Notes under the pieces: model-generated
Database searches by the model: none
The model's input: the letters and a program-made list of their open reading frames with translations, nothing else
Told to the model about the DNA's origin: nothing
Program-made: the position numbers and the translations under genes
Assembly: GCA_947572405.1 (NCBI GenBank)
Contig: CANPBV010000091.1
Span: forward strand, 1 to 5,391
Direction of reading: 5' to 3'
DNA: 5,391 bases
Source: an uncultured Mycoplasmatota bacterium
GTDB taxonomy: Bacteria > Bacillota_I > Bacilli_A > RF39 > UBA660
Part shown: positions 1 through 5,391 of the stretch, piece after piece
Layout: each line of letters opens with the position of its first letter
Position numbering within the stretch: position 1 is the first letter of the stretch

Positions 1-746
1 GTCATATTCTCAATATATGGAACAATTTTCACGTTCTCTGGAACAATATTTTTTGACACCGCCTCATAGTCCTTTTTCCCAGTTACAAACAATACTTCAT
101 AATCCTTATTTTTAAATTCACTTAAATTTTTTACTAAAAGTTCGTTGATTTTACTAGCACCTAAAGACCCCATCACAATCAAAACCAATTTTTTATTTTT
201 ATGCAATCCAAATTCCCTTTTGTCCATTGGTAACTTTTTGATGGCATCTTCACTACAGGGATTTCCAGTAAAAATGGTTTTCTCTTTTGGAAAGGAATGT
301 ACAGAATCTGGAAACGAAACAGCAATTTTATCTACATATTTACTTAAAAATAAATTAGAAGCACCTGGGACACTATTTTGCTCATGAATTAGCGTTTTTA
401 TTTTTAACTTATGGGCTGCATAAATAACAGGAGCAGTTACATAACCTCCTACTCCAATCACAATATCCGGTTTGAAATCTTTCAAAATCTGTTTTGACCT
501 TTTAATGGCCTTTATAAAGCAAAAAATTGTTTTTCCATTCTTGAACAGTTTTTTTCGATAAAAACCATATACTTCTAATTGTTTAAATGGAATATGGTGT
601 ACTGGGACAATATCCTTTTCCATTCTATCATGGGTCCCTATATATAAAAATTCACTATTGGGTTCCTTTTCTTTTATTTTATTTATAATTGCTAATGCTG
701 GATAAATATGACCACCTGTACCACCTGCACTGACTACAACCCTCAT
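1..746 (-). CDS. murG: MurG, UDP-GlcNAc:undecaprenyl-PP-MurNAc-pentapeptide GlcNAc transferase, 3' end cut by window
   Basis: This GT-B glycosyltransferase adds GlcNAc to lipid I to make lipid II at the inner face of the cytoplasmic membrane, the last intracellular step of peptidoglycan synthesis. 248 codons are visible. The N-terminal acceptor domain carries the glycine-rich loop GGTGGH at residues 8-13 with the conserved His13, then GVGGYVT (98-104) and HEQN (121-124). The C-terminal donor domain begins around TGNP (160-163), and its glycine loop reads MGSLGA (192-197) where many homologues have GGSLGA. The family is usually about 355-370 residues, so roughly 110 are missing past the left edge; this is window truncation, not a pseudogene. 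The ATG at 746 puts GGTGGH at the normal distance from the N-terminus and has AAGGGTG (760-754) seven bases upstream. It has its own promoter and follows a terminator, so at its 5' end it is not in a dcw-type operon with its neighbours. Confidence 0.96.
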   Translation of the reverse strand, partial: MRVVVSAGGTGGHIYPALAIINKIKEKEPNSEFLYIGTHDRMEKDIVPVHHIPFKQLEVYGFYRKKLFKNGKTIFCFIKAIKRSKQILKDFKPDIVIGVGGYVTAPVIYAAHKLKIKTLIHEQNSVPGASNLFLSKYVDKIAVSFPDSVHSFPKEKTIFTGNPCSEDAIKKLPMDKREFGLHKNKKLVLIVMGSLGASKINELLVKNLSEFKNKDYEVLFVTGKKDYEAVSKNIVPENVKIVPYIENM

Positions 747-768
747 ATTATCACACCCTTCAAAATTC

Positions 769-797
769 ATTATATCATATTCTATTCATTTTCTAAA
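769..797 (-). promoter_or_regulatory. SigA-type promoter of murG
   Basis: Minus strand: -35 TTTAGA (797-792), a 17-base spacer, and a perfect -10 TATAAT (774-769) preceded by TGA, which makes an extended -10 (TGNTATAAT). The predicted transcript starts near 762. That leaves a leader of about 16 bases which just holds the Shine-Dalgarno AAGGGTG (760-754). It sits immediately after the terminator of the prepilin gene, which supports independent murG transcription. Confidence 0.7.
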
Positions 798-810
798 TAG
801 TTTAGAAGCG

Positions 811-857
811 AAAAAAAATAGGTGTATCTACAATTAATTGTAGATATTTACCCTATT
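811..857 (-). terminator. Rho-independent terminator of the prepilin gene
   Basis: On the minus strand a perfect 22-base palindrome (846-825, core CAATTAATTG) is flanked by an outer stem AATAGG (857-852) / CCTATT (822-817), with a small internal asymmetry between the two. It runs straight into eight T residues (818-811). The hairpin begins two bases after the TAA stop of the prepilin gene. On the plus strand no T-tract follows, so it is directional. Confidence 0.88.
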
Positions 858-858
858 C

Positions 859-1284
859 TTAACTTTCTATAGCAGTATGATTAAAACTACATTTCTCTGA
901 TGGAAGTGGTACATTACCCTCAGTTCCACTATCTTCTACAACTTCATAAATGTATTGATTGGATCCACTTCTAATCCTTACAATCATATCATTTGGGAAT
1001 TGCTCACCCGTAATAGGATTTTCAATAGAAGTCTCTAATATTCCTTCTGCTTTTAGACATCCCAAAGTAATACTAGTATCAATGTTTTCTTCTGGAATTT
1101 CTAAAACATGATTGGCCATCCAATCTCCAGCTGCCCTTTTTATATTCCCAATTTGAATCTTATATAAATTTTTCTTTCCTCTTGAAACGTTTCTAGATAC
1201 CATTGGAATTGCTAGTAGTGCCAGTATGGATAATATGGTAATGACCCCTAACAGTTCCGCTAGTGTAAATCCTCTTTGTTTCAT
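859..1284 (-). CDS. Type IV prepilin-like / type II secretion pseudopilin protein
   Basis: 141 residues from the ATG at 1284. The N-terminus MKQRG|FTLAELL is a class III prepilin signal: basic leader, Gly5 before the cleavage site, Phe6 as the new N-terminus, and the conserved Glu at mature position 5 (Glu10). A single hydrophobic helix follows (about 11-29), then a soluble domain. Prepilin peptidase would cleave after Gly5 and the helix would anchor it in the membrane or pack into a pilus core. Cys76 and Cys132 could form a disulfide bracing the C-terminal region, and NPITGE (89-94) resembles the NPxTG turn seen in many Firmicutes pseudopilins. The ATG is preferred over the in-frame GTG at 1293 because that GTG lies inside the Shine-Dalgarno GAGGGTG. 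The gene stands alone, with its own promoter and terminator and no assembly ATPase, platform protein or peptidase in the window. Whether it is a pilus, pseudopilus or competence subunit cannot be told from sequence. Confidence 0.88.
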   Translation of the reverse strand: MKQRGFTLAELLGVITILSILALLAIPMVSRNVSRGKKNLYKIQIGNIKRAAGDWMANHVLEIPEENIDTSITLGCLKAEGILETSIENPITGEQFPNDMIVRIRSGSNQYIYEVVEDSGTEGNVPLPSEKCSFNHTAIES

Positions 1285-1290
1285 TTTAGA

Positions 1291-1297
1291 CACCCTC
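1291..1297 (-). promoter_or_regulatory. Ribosome binding site that fixes the prepilin start
   Basis: GAGGGTG (1297-1291) lies six bases upstream of the ATG at 1284. A GTG at 1293 in the same frame would extend the protein by three residues (MSK), but it is made of the Shine-Dalgarno bases themselves and has no ribosome site of its own. murG uses a similar GGGTG-containing site. Confidence 0.65.
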
Positions 1298-1310
1298 TAT
1301 TCTATATATA

Positions 1311-1339
1311 ATCATATAGTTTTTTTCCTATTTAGTCAA
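1311..1339 (-). promoter_or_regulatory. SigA-type promoter of the prepilin gene
   Basis: Minus strand: -35 TTGACT (1339-1334; 5 of 6 consensus bases), a 17-base spacer, and -10 TATGAT (1316-1311; 5 of 6). Transcription would start near 1304, giving a leader of about 20 bases ending at the ATG at 1284. The near-consensus boxes suggest constitutive housekeeping-type expression, and no operator-like repeat is obvious around them. Confidence 0.8.
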
Positions 1340-1366
1340 GGTTATTTCATCAAAAATTTTGGGAGG

Positions 1367-1398
1367 AAAAAGAAAAAAGAACTATATATTCTCTTCTC
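1367..1398 (-). terminator. Probable weak terminator of the ABC operon, overlapping the permease stop
   Basis: On the minus strand GAGAAGAGAA (1398-1389) can pair with TTCTTTTTTC (1381-1372) as ten base pairs including two G-U wobbles. The loop TATATAG contains the permease TAG stop, and TTTTT (1371-1367) follows. The stem is A-U rich, so some readthrough towards the prepilin gene is possible. Confidence 0.45.
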
Positions 1399-3973
1399 TA
1401 ATCGCATCTAAAATATTTTCTTTTTTCATTTTCTTTGTTGCATACATCATTGTTAAAAATACGATAATAAATACTGAAAGAATTGCAATTCCAACACTTT
1501 TCCAAGGAATCATAATGTCTTCAAAACGATTGACATTCATCATAACTTTATGGATCCAAAGCACGACCAAAAAGGAGAATGGAATTCCATATAACAATGA
1601 TTTCATTCCAAAGAAGAAACTTTCAAAATATAAGATTTTGTTAAAACCATGAGGCGTTAATCCCATACTACGTAACATTGCGAATTCTTTTCTTCTAAGT
1701 CCAATACTTGTATTGATGGTATTAAAGACACTTGTAACACCAATTAACGTAACCAAGGTAATAAATCCATATAAAAGTAACCCAACCACAATATATAAAT
1801 TTTTCATTTGTTTCATGTCTTTTGGATAATTAAAATAGGTAATGTTTGATCTATTTGATAAATTATCTAAATAAGTATTGATATATTCATCTATGCTTTT
1901 ATACTTTGGCACCTTTAAATAAATTGAAATATCGTCTAAATAAGTTTCTAATTCAGGAGTAAATAATTGTTCAAAAGTAGAGTTTGGAACAATTATAATA
2001 ACGTTTCCTTCATTTAAAAATTCACTTTCAACTGCAAATGGGGCTTTTTCTGTAATATATACATTTGTTAAAGTTGTATTACAATCAAATTTATCGGTTC
2101 CTATTTGGTCTTCTTCATTTTCATATTCCACAGTTCGCTCACATAAATCAAATGTATAGTTTTTTCTAGGATCTCTTAAAAGATTGGCATGATAAACTGT
2201 TCTACTCGTATTTCTATAAGAAACATATTTTGTTTTGTCAATCAATATCGGCCTTTCCTCTTTTAATCCTAGTTCTTTTAAGTATTGTTGATAATTTTCT
2301 TCATCTAGGGCAATTATAGTAAAACTTATTACATCTACAGTATCAACAAAATAGTCTAACATTTGATCATTAAAAAATTCTTCTACTTGGTAAGATGTTG
2401 TAAATTTGTTTCCATTTTTTAGAGAAATACTCTTTTTTACGCCCTCATAATTTTTGACTGTAGTAATAAAGTTTTGATAATCATATAAAGAGGGTTCTCT
2501 TAAATGAATACTGATATCATAATCCGGAATACTTAGTGTTTTAGAAGAAGTCTCCATTCCATATTCTACAAACGTTGAAAAAGAGATAAATAGAACAATG
2601 CTAATAAATAAAGAAACAATGGTAATTCGATATTTCTTTTTGTTTCGTTTGATATTTTTAAGTGCAATTTCTCCTTCTATTCCAAATAAGTAACGAACCC
2701 ATTTTCTAGTTTTTAATTTTCTATTTTTAATTTTGATATCATCATTTAAGCGAATGGCTTCTATTGGTGTTATTTTGCTTGCTCGATGAGCAGGTATATA
2801 AGCAGACGCTAAAATGGTAATAATCATAAAGATTATTGGAATAATTAAAAATATTGGATATGCCGTAAGTACTAAATTTGTTCCAAATAAACTAGGAACC
2901 AAGTAATTGATAATTGCAATTACAATTCCGATCCCAATAAAACTTCCAAGAATTCCTAAAGGAATACCAATGACTCCAACGATAATGGCCTCAAAAAATA
3001 CTGTCTGTCGTAATTGTTTTTTTGTTGCTCCAATACTAGAGAAAAGTCCAAATTGTTTCTTTCTTTCCATCACGGAAATGGCAAAAGAATTATAAATAAC
3101 GACAACGCAACCAATAGATATAAGCGTTAGAATAATAACCATCACATTGATAATGGCTTTCATAATATTATTATATTTGCTTGCCCCATATAAAGCAAGT
3201 AAAGGGGTATTATAAGAAATATCTTCTCCAGATACATTTGTAATTCCTATATTTTTAGCTAATGTTTCTGTATCTTGGTATGCTCTGGACGGTTTTTTAA
3301 ATTTTAAATACACATTGATGTTTTGATTTTGCCCATCTATTTTTGTCAAAAATGTATAACCTGCTGCATGCCACTCCTCAAATATTGGTTTTTCTATCAT
3401 TCCTACCACTTTATAAGTATATTCTTTGGTATCGACTAAGGTTTCAGGATCTTCTTCATAATACGCTTCATTTTTAGTAAAAACACCTTCTCCATTTGAC
3501 CTTTTTCCAATTGTTAAAGTTATTTCATCTCCTATTTTATAGATCTCTCCATGATCAGCTTCTAATTGACTTGATATCACAATTTCCTTACTATTTTCAG
3601 GAAATCTTCCTTTTACTAATTTTATTTGTTTCATATAATCATCAGAAACAGCATTAATATAAAAGTATTTTTTATTCGTTACTTTGCTTTCCTTAAATTC
3701 ACTAAATCCTATTGGAGATTCATAAAAATAATGGTCAACATGATGGTTATTTGAAATGACTTCTAGTTTATCCTTTGATATTCCAGATAATATTGCGTGA
3801 TAATCTCCATTTTCTTCTTTTATCGTTCGAATAGAATTATCTTGAATGGTTGAAAATAAAAGCCCAATTCCCACCATCAAGGCAGTGGATAAAATAATTC
3901 CAATAATCGTAACAATGGTTCTTTTTTTATTCATTTTCAAATGCTTTATAGTTAGTTGATTTAATATTTTCAT
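1382..3973 (-). CDS. FtsX/MacB-type ABC transporter permease, two-repeat, 863 residues
   Basis: Membrane subunit of the ABC system whose ATPase is encoded just upstream. Two tandem FtsX-like halves are visible. The first has TM1 (about 19-41), a large external domain (42-269), and TM2-4 (about 270-298, 326-356, 371-394). The second has TM5 (about 449-471), a second external domain (472-724), and TM6-8 (about 725-752, 784-812, 825-846). After TM2 and TM6 lie the matching cytoplasmic motifs ERKKQFGLFSSIGAT (303-317) and RRKEFAMLRSMGLT (760-773), and each half ends alike (PIEAIRL, ILDAIREE). This is the LolCE/MacB-like (type VII) fold, in which ATP hydrolysis drives movement of external domains. 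It is not the ten-helix BceB layout with one large loop. The second external domain has two cysteines (611, 631). The ATG overlaps the ATPase stop as TAATG, with AAGGTG inside the ATPase gene as ribosome site, so the two are translationally coupled. Substrate unknown; export or extraction of peptides or lipids, or stress signalling, is plausible. Confidence 0.92.
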   Translation of the reverse strand: MKILNQLTIKHLKMNKKRTIVTIIGIILSTALMVGIGLLFSTIQDNSIRTIKEENGDYHAILSGISKDKLEVISNNHHVDHYFYESPIGFSEFKESKVTNKKYFYINAVSDDYMKQIKLVKGRFPENSKEIVISSQLEADHGEIYKIGDEITLTIGKRSNGEGVFTKNEAYYEEDPETLVDTKEYTYKVVGMIEKPIFEEWHAAGYTFLTKIDGQNQNINVYLKFKKPSRAYQDTETLAKNIGITNVSGEDISYNTPLLALYGASKYNNIMKAIINVMVIILTLISIGCVVVIYNSFAISVMERKKQFGLFSSIGATKKQLRQTVFFEAIIVGVIGIPLGILGSFIGIGIVIAIINYLVPSLFGTNLVLTAYPIFLIIPIIFMIITILASAYIPAHRASKITPIEAIRLNDDIKIKNRKLKTRKWVRYLFGIEGEIALKNIKRNKKKYRITIVSLFISIVLFISFSTFVEYGMETSSKTLSIPDYDISIHLREPSLYDYQNFITTVKNYEGVKKSISLKNGNKFTTSYQVEEFFNDQMLDYFVDTVDVISFTIIALDEENYQQYLKELGLKEERPILIDKTKYVSYRNTSRTVYHANLLRDPRKNYTFDLCERTVEYENEEDQIGTDKFDCNTTLTNVYITEKAPFAVESEFLNEGNVIIIVPNSTFEQLFTPELETYLDDISIYLKVPKYKSIDEYINTYLDNLSNRSNITYFNYPKDMKQMKNLYIVVGLLLYGFITLVTLIGVTSVFNTINTSIGLRRKEFAMLRSMGLTPHGFNKILYFESFFFGMKSLLYGIPFSFLVVLWIHKVMMNVNRFEDIMIPWKSVGIAILSVFIIVFLTMMYATKKMKKENILDAIREENI

Positions 3974-4653
3974 TATTGCACCTTCTCATCACTCTTGATT
4001 TTTCCATCCTCAATGGTAATAATTCTATTTGCATGTAAAGCAAGATTATAATCATGAGTAATCATAATAATGGTTTGCTTATATTTTTTATTGGATAGTT
4101 TTAATAATTCAACAATTTCTTTTGAAGCTTTGCTATCCAGGTTTCCCGTTGGTTCGTCTGCTAAAAGTAAGGCTGGATGGTTCATCAATGCCCTTCCAAT
4201 AGAAACTCTTTGTTGTTGCCCTCCTGATAGTTCATTTGGCAAATGGCCCACTCTATTTTTTAAACCCAATGTTTCAATTAATTCATCCAAGTATGCTTGA
4301 TCTACTCTTTTATTATCCAATAAAATTGGTAATGTTATATTCTCTGTCACGTTTAAAATTGGAATTAAGTTATAAAATTGATAAATGAGTCCTACTTGTC
4401 TTCTTCTAAAAATTGCCAAGTTTGTTTCATTTAATTTGTAAACGTCTTCCCCATCTACATAAACATGACCATCAGTCGGTCTATCTACCCCACCTAGTAT
4501 GTGTAAAAGTGTACTTTTCCCACTTCCACTGGATCCTACAATTGCAACGAATTCTCCTTTTTCTACGGAGAAACTAATATGATCTAAAGCTTTTACCAGC
4601 GTTTCTCCTTTTCCATATGTCTTACATAAATTCTCTACTTTTAATATTTCCAT
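3973..4653 (-). CDS. ABC transporter ATP-binding protein, LolD/MacB/BceA-like
   Basis: 226 residues, a full-length single-domain ATPase that would dimerise on the cytoplasmic side of the FtsX-type permease. Motifs occur in order: Walker A GSSGSGKST (40-48), Q-loop Gln92 within YQFYNLIP, signature LSGGQQQR (142-149), Walker B LLLADE with catalytic Glu167, PTGNLD (168-173) covering the D-loop, and switch His200 in THD. The QFYNLIP stretch and PTGNLD are typical of the ATPases that serve FtsX-like permeases (LolD, FtsE, MacB, BceA). Nothing essential is missing. The ATG at 4653 has AAAGGAAG (4667-4660) in front and lies 15 bases after the stop of the small membrane ORF; its own stop overlaps the permease start. 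All three therefore form one tightly packed operon. The substrate cannot be read from this subunit. Confidence 0.96.
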   Translation of the reverse strand: MEILKVENLCKTYGKGETLVKALDHISFSVEKGEFVAIVGSSGSGKSTLLHILGGVDRPTDGHVYVDGEDVYKLNETNLAIFRRRQVGLIYQFYNLIPILNVTENITLPILLDNKRVDQAYLDELIETLGLKNRVGHLPNELSGGQQQRVSIGRALMNHPALLLADEPTGNLDSKASKEIVELLKLSNKKYKQTIIMITHDYNLALHANRIITIEDGKIKSDEKVQ

Positions 4654-4668
4654 AATACTCTTCCTTTC

Positions 4669-4809
4669 TTATTTTTTACATATCATTTTTTTCGGATATA
4701 AGGATGAAACTTCTTCCTCTGCTTTTTTAAATAGCATAGCACTTTCTATCATTCCAATCAAGGCAAATACTATAATAACCGGAAGTATATAACAAACAAT
4801 CTCTTTCAA
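4669..4809 (-). CDS. Small single-pass membrane protein starting at TTG, 46 residues, unrecognised
   Basis: First gene of the ABC operon; I do not recognise it. The reading frame opens at TTG 4809-4807, which has the best Shine-Dalgarno of the window (GAAGGAGGG, 4824-4816) six bases upstream, and ends with TAA 15 bases before the ATPase ATG. The product begins M-KEIVCYILP. It has one hydrophobic helix (about residues 4-21, containing Pro10 and Gly19), Glu22 at the helix end, then a charged tail FKKAEEEVSSLYPKK rich in Lys and Glu. There is no signal-peptidase or lipobox motif. The position suggests a regulator or accessory subunit of the transporter or of the sensor kinase, or a leader whose translation couples to the ATPase; this is inference. 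No in-frame ATG exists before Met20, so a search limited to ATG starts would miss it. The strong ribosome site, coherent membrane-protein composition and exact operon spacing argue for a real gene. Confidence 0.72.
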   Translation of the reverse strand: MKEIVCYILPVIIVFALIGMIESAMLFKKAEEEVSSLYPKKMICKK

Positions 4810-4815
4810 TGAAAT

Positions 4816-4824
4816 CCCTCCTTC
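4816..4824 (-). promoter_or_regulatory. Strong ribosome binding site for the TTG-initiated small gene
   Basis: GAAGGAGGG on the minus strand is near-perfect anti-16S complementarity, and the spacer ATTTCA before TTG is six bases. No ATG or GTG lies at a suitable distance. This site is the main reason for calling the TTG start at 4809. Confidence 0.75.
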
Positions 4825-4833
4825 ACTGATATC

Positions 4834-4888
4834 ATTCTATCTAATTTTTATGACTTTACTGTGACTAAAATCATGACAGTTTCGTCAC
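4834..4888 (-). promoter_or_regulatory. Activator-type promoter and repeated operator of the ABC operon
   Basis: The -10 box TAGAAT (4839-4834) has no acceptable -35 at 16-18 bases. In its place are three direct GTCA half-sites at 4877-4874, 4865-4862 and 4854-4851, spaced 12 and 11 bases (about one helical turn); the last ends 11 bases before the -10. An inverted copy, TGAC, lies at 4887-4884, so the upstream part also forms GTGAC...GTCAC. Direct repeats at one-turn spacing that replace the -35 are the usual layout for OmpR/PhoB-family response regulators. The partner of the kinase at 5097-5391 is the obvious candidate, though it is not in the window. The start of transcription would fall near 4827. 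Confidence 0.55.
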
Positions 4889-4995
4889 TTTTCCGAGTAT
4901 CTGAATTTAATTTTACGAGAAACTGTACGTTTATGAGTTACTTTTTTATGGTTCTTTTTTAGTATTTCAAAAATAGCACCATCTAAATTTTTTTC
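4885..4995 (-). other. Open 36-codon stretch without a start codon, in the kinase-ABC gap
   Basis: Between an in-frame TAA (4998-4996) and a TGA (4887-4885) the minus strand stays open for 36 codons. The translation is strongly basic, with FEILKKN and KRTVSRKIKFRYSEK as recognisable pieces. There is no ATG, GTG or TTG at its head and no ribosome site, and its TGA overlaps the operator half-site. It may be chance in AT-rich DNA or the worn-down end of a former gene. Apart from the operon promoter and the kinase terminator, I see nothing else firm in the 4810-5096 gap. Confidence 0.15.
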
Positions 4996-5076
4996 TTACA
5001 TTCTAATCATAAATCATATTTGTTCATACCATTAGGGTAATCTTTTCTATTGTTAAACAGTTTAATATTATATAAG

Positions 5077-5098
5077 AAAAAGATAGAAATTTCTATCT
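5077..5098 (-). terminator. Rho-independent terminator overlapping the kinase stop codon
   Basis: The perfect 18-base palindrome AGATAGAAATTTCTATCT (5098-5081 on the minus strand) forms a seven-pair stem with an AATT loop. The stem ends in T, and TTTT (5080-5077) follows. The kinase TAG (5099-5097) contributes two bases to the stem. The stem is mostly A-U, so it is moderate rather than strong. Confidence 0.6.
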
Positions 5099-5391
5099 AA
5101 ATCATATTCTTATAAAATTTAATGAAAAAAGTAGTTCCTTTTTCTTCTACAGAGGTTGCATAGATTTCACCTTGTTGTTTTTCCATAATTTTTTTTGCCA
5201 TATTTAATCCAACTCCAATCGACTCTTTATTTCCACTTCCTGTATAAAATCGTTCAAAGATATGTGGCAATTCTTCTTTTTTTATTCCAGAACCAGTATC
5301 TTGAATGGAAACTTCTGTATAAAGTGGATTATCAGAAATGGATATTGTAATTTCTCCATTTTCTGCTGTATGCTCATAAGCATTTTTTAAG
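5097..5391 (-). CDS. Sensor histidine kinase, C-terminal ATPase domain only (5' end outside window)
   Basis: The last 97 residues of a two-component sensor kinase are present; the sensor, membrane and dimerisation/His-box regions lie beyond 5391. The visible part is the catalytic HATPase_c fold. The N box is LKNAYEH (window residues 1-7, with the Mg-ATP-binding Asn), the G1 box DTGSGI, the F box HIFERFYTG, and the G2 box GVGLNMAKKIM followed by QGEI and GTTFFIKF near the end. The frame is open to the edge and ends at TAG. It would phosphorylate a response regulator, presumably encoded next to it further upstream. The NPLYTEVSIQDTGSGI stretch resembles kinases that, from family knowledge, sit beside FtsX-type ABC transporters in Firmicutes, which fits the operon that follows. 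A terminator and a separate promoter separate it from that operon. Confidence 0.93.
   Translation of the reverse strand, partial: LKNAYEHTAENGEITISISDNPLYTEVSIQDTGSGIKKEELPHIFERFYTGSGNKESIGVGLNMAKKIMEKQQGEIYATSVEEKGTTFFIKFYKNMI

Noticed and set aside
145..387. Plus-strand open frame of 80 codons
   Set aside because: It lies wholly inside murG on the opposite strand, has no ribosome site, and its translation shows no domain; murG motifs run through the same bases.
1285..1293. GTG start giving a 144-residue prepilin
   Set aside because: The GTG forms part of the Shine-Dalgarno for the ATG at 1284 and has no ribosome site itself; the ATG still gives a normal short basic leader.
1226..1652. Two overlapping plus-strand open frames antisense to the prepilin and permease genes
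   Set aside because: They cover the prepilin start, promoter and permease C-terminus, have no ribosome sites, and encode low-complexity hydrophobic sequence expected from AT-rich antisense DNA.
2907..3095. Plus-strand frame of 62 codons
   Set aside because: It is antisense to TM2-TM3 of the permease; the Ile/Pro-rich composition is the mirror of membrane-helix codons.
4070..4300. Plus-strand frame of 76 codons
   Set aside because: It is antisense to the ATPase signature and Walker B region, whose motifs are intact on the minus strand.
1382..4653. Naming the ABC genes bceA/bceB
   Set aside because: The permease has eight helices and two large external domains, not the ten-helix single-loop BceB architecture; only the ATPase is generically similar.
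859..4653. TGA-as-tryptophan recoding, considered because of the low GC
   Set aside because: All tryptophans of the prepilin and permease are TGG, and no in-frame TGA breaks any clearly homologous gene.
5053..5065. Hyphenated palindrome TTAAA-CAG-TTTAA as an operator, with a TATAAT at 5072-5067 as a second promoter
   Set aside because: The palindrome is short and A-T only, no -35 is present at the right distance from the TATAAT, and no start codon follows usefully; this is within chance for such AT-rich DNA.

Overview
The window is strongly AT-rich, and every supported gene lies on the minus strand, so it reads right to left from 5391 to 1. Codon use is AT-biased. Shine-Dalgarno sites are AAGGAGG-like, promoters are of the SigA type, and short hairpin-plus-T terminators are present. 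TGA does not interrupt any gene and the tryptophans are encoded by TGG, so the code is standard. Together with a MurG, a TCS-linked FtsX-type ABC transporter and a Gram-positive-style prepilin, this points to a low-GC Bacillota (Firmicutes), perhaps an uncultured gut lineage. That last step is inference.

Region by region, in transcription order. (1) 5391-5097 is the C-terminal ATPase part of a sensor histidine kinase, cut by the window edge and closed by a hairpin that contains its stop codon. (2) 5096-4810 is a 287-base gap. Its left half carries three GTCA half-sites 11-12 bases apart, just upstream of a -10 box with no good -35, which looks like a response-regulator-activated promoter. (3) 4809-1382 is an operon of three genes: a 46-residue one-helix membrane protein starting at TTG, an ABC ATPase, and an 863-residue permease with eight membrane segments and two large external domains. 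The last two overlap by one base (TAATG). (4) 1284-859 is a lone type IV prepilin-like gene with its own promoter and a strong terminator. (5) 746-1 is the N-terminal two thirds of murG, also with its own promoter.

The likely logic is that the kinase, with a response regulator presumably encoded beyond 5391, controls the small protein/ATPase/permease operon through the repeated operator. This layout is typical of Firmicutes modules that sense cell-envelope stress or peptides. MurG makes lipid II, a common target of such peptides, but the separate promoter gives no sign of co-regulation. The least explained items are the TTG-initiated small membrane protein, the repeated operator, and the isolated prepilin gene. 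There is no sign of mobile elements, CRISPR, tRNA or rRNA.
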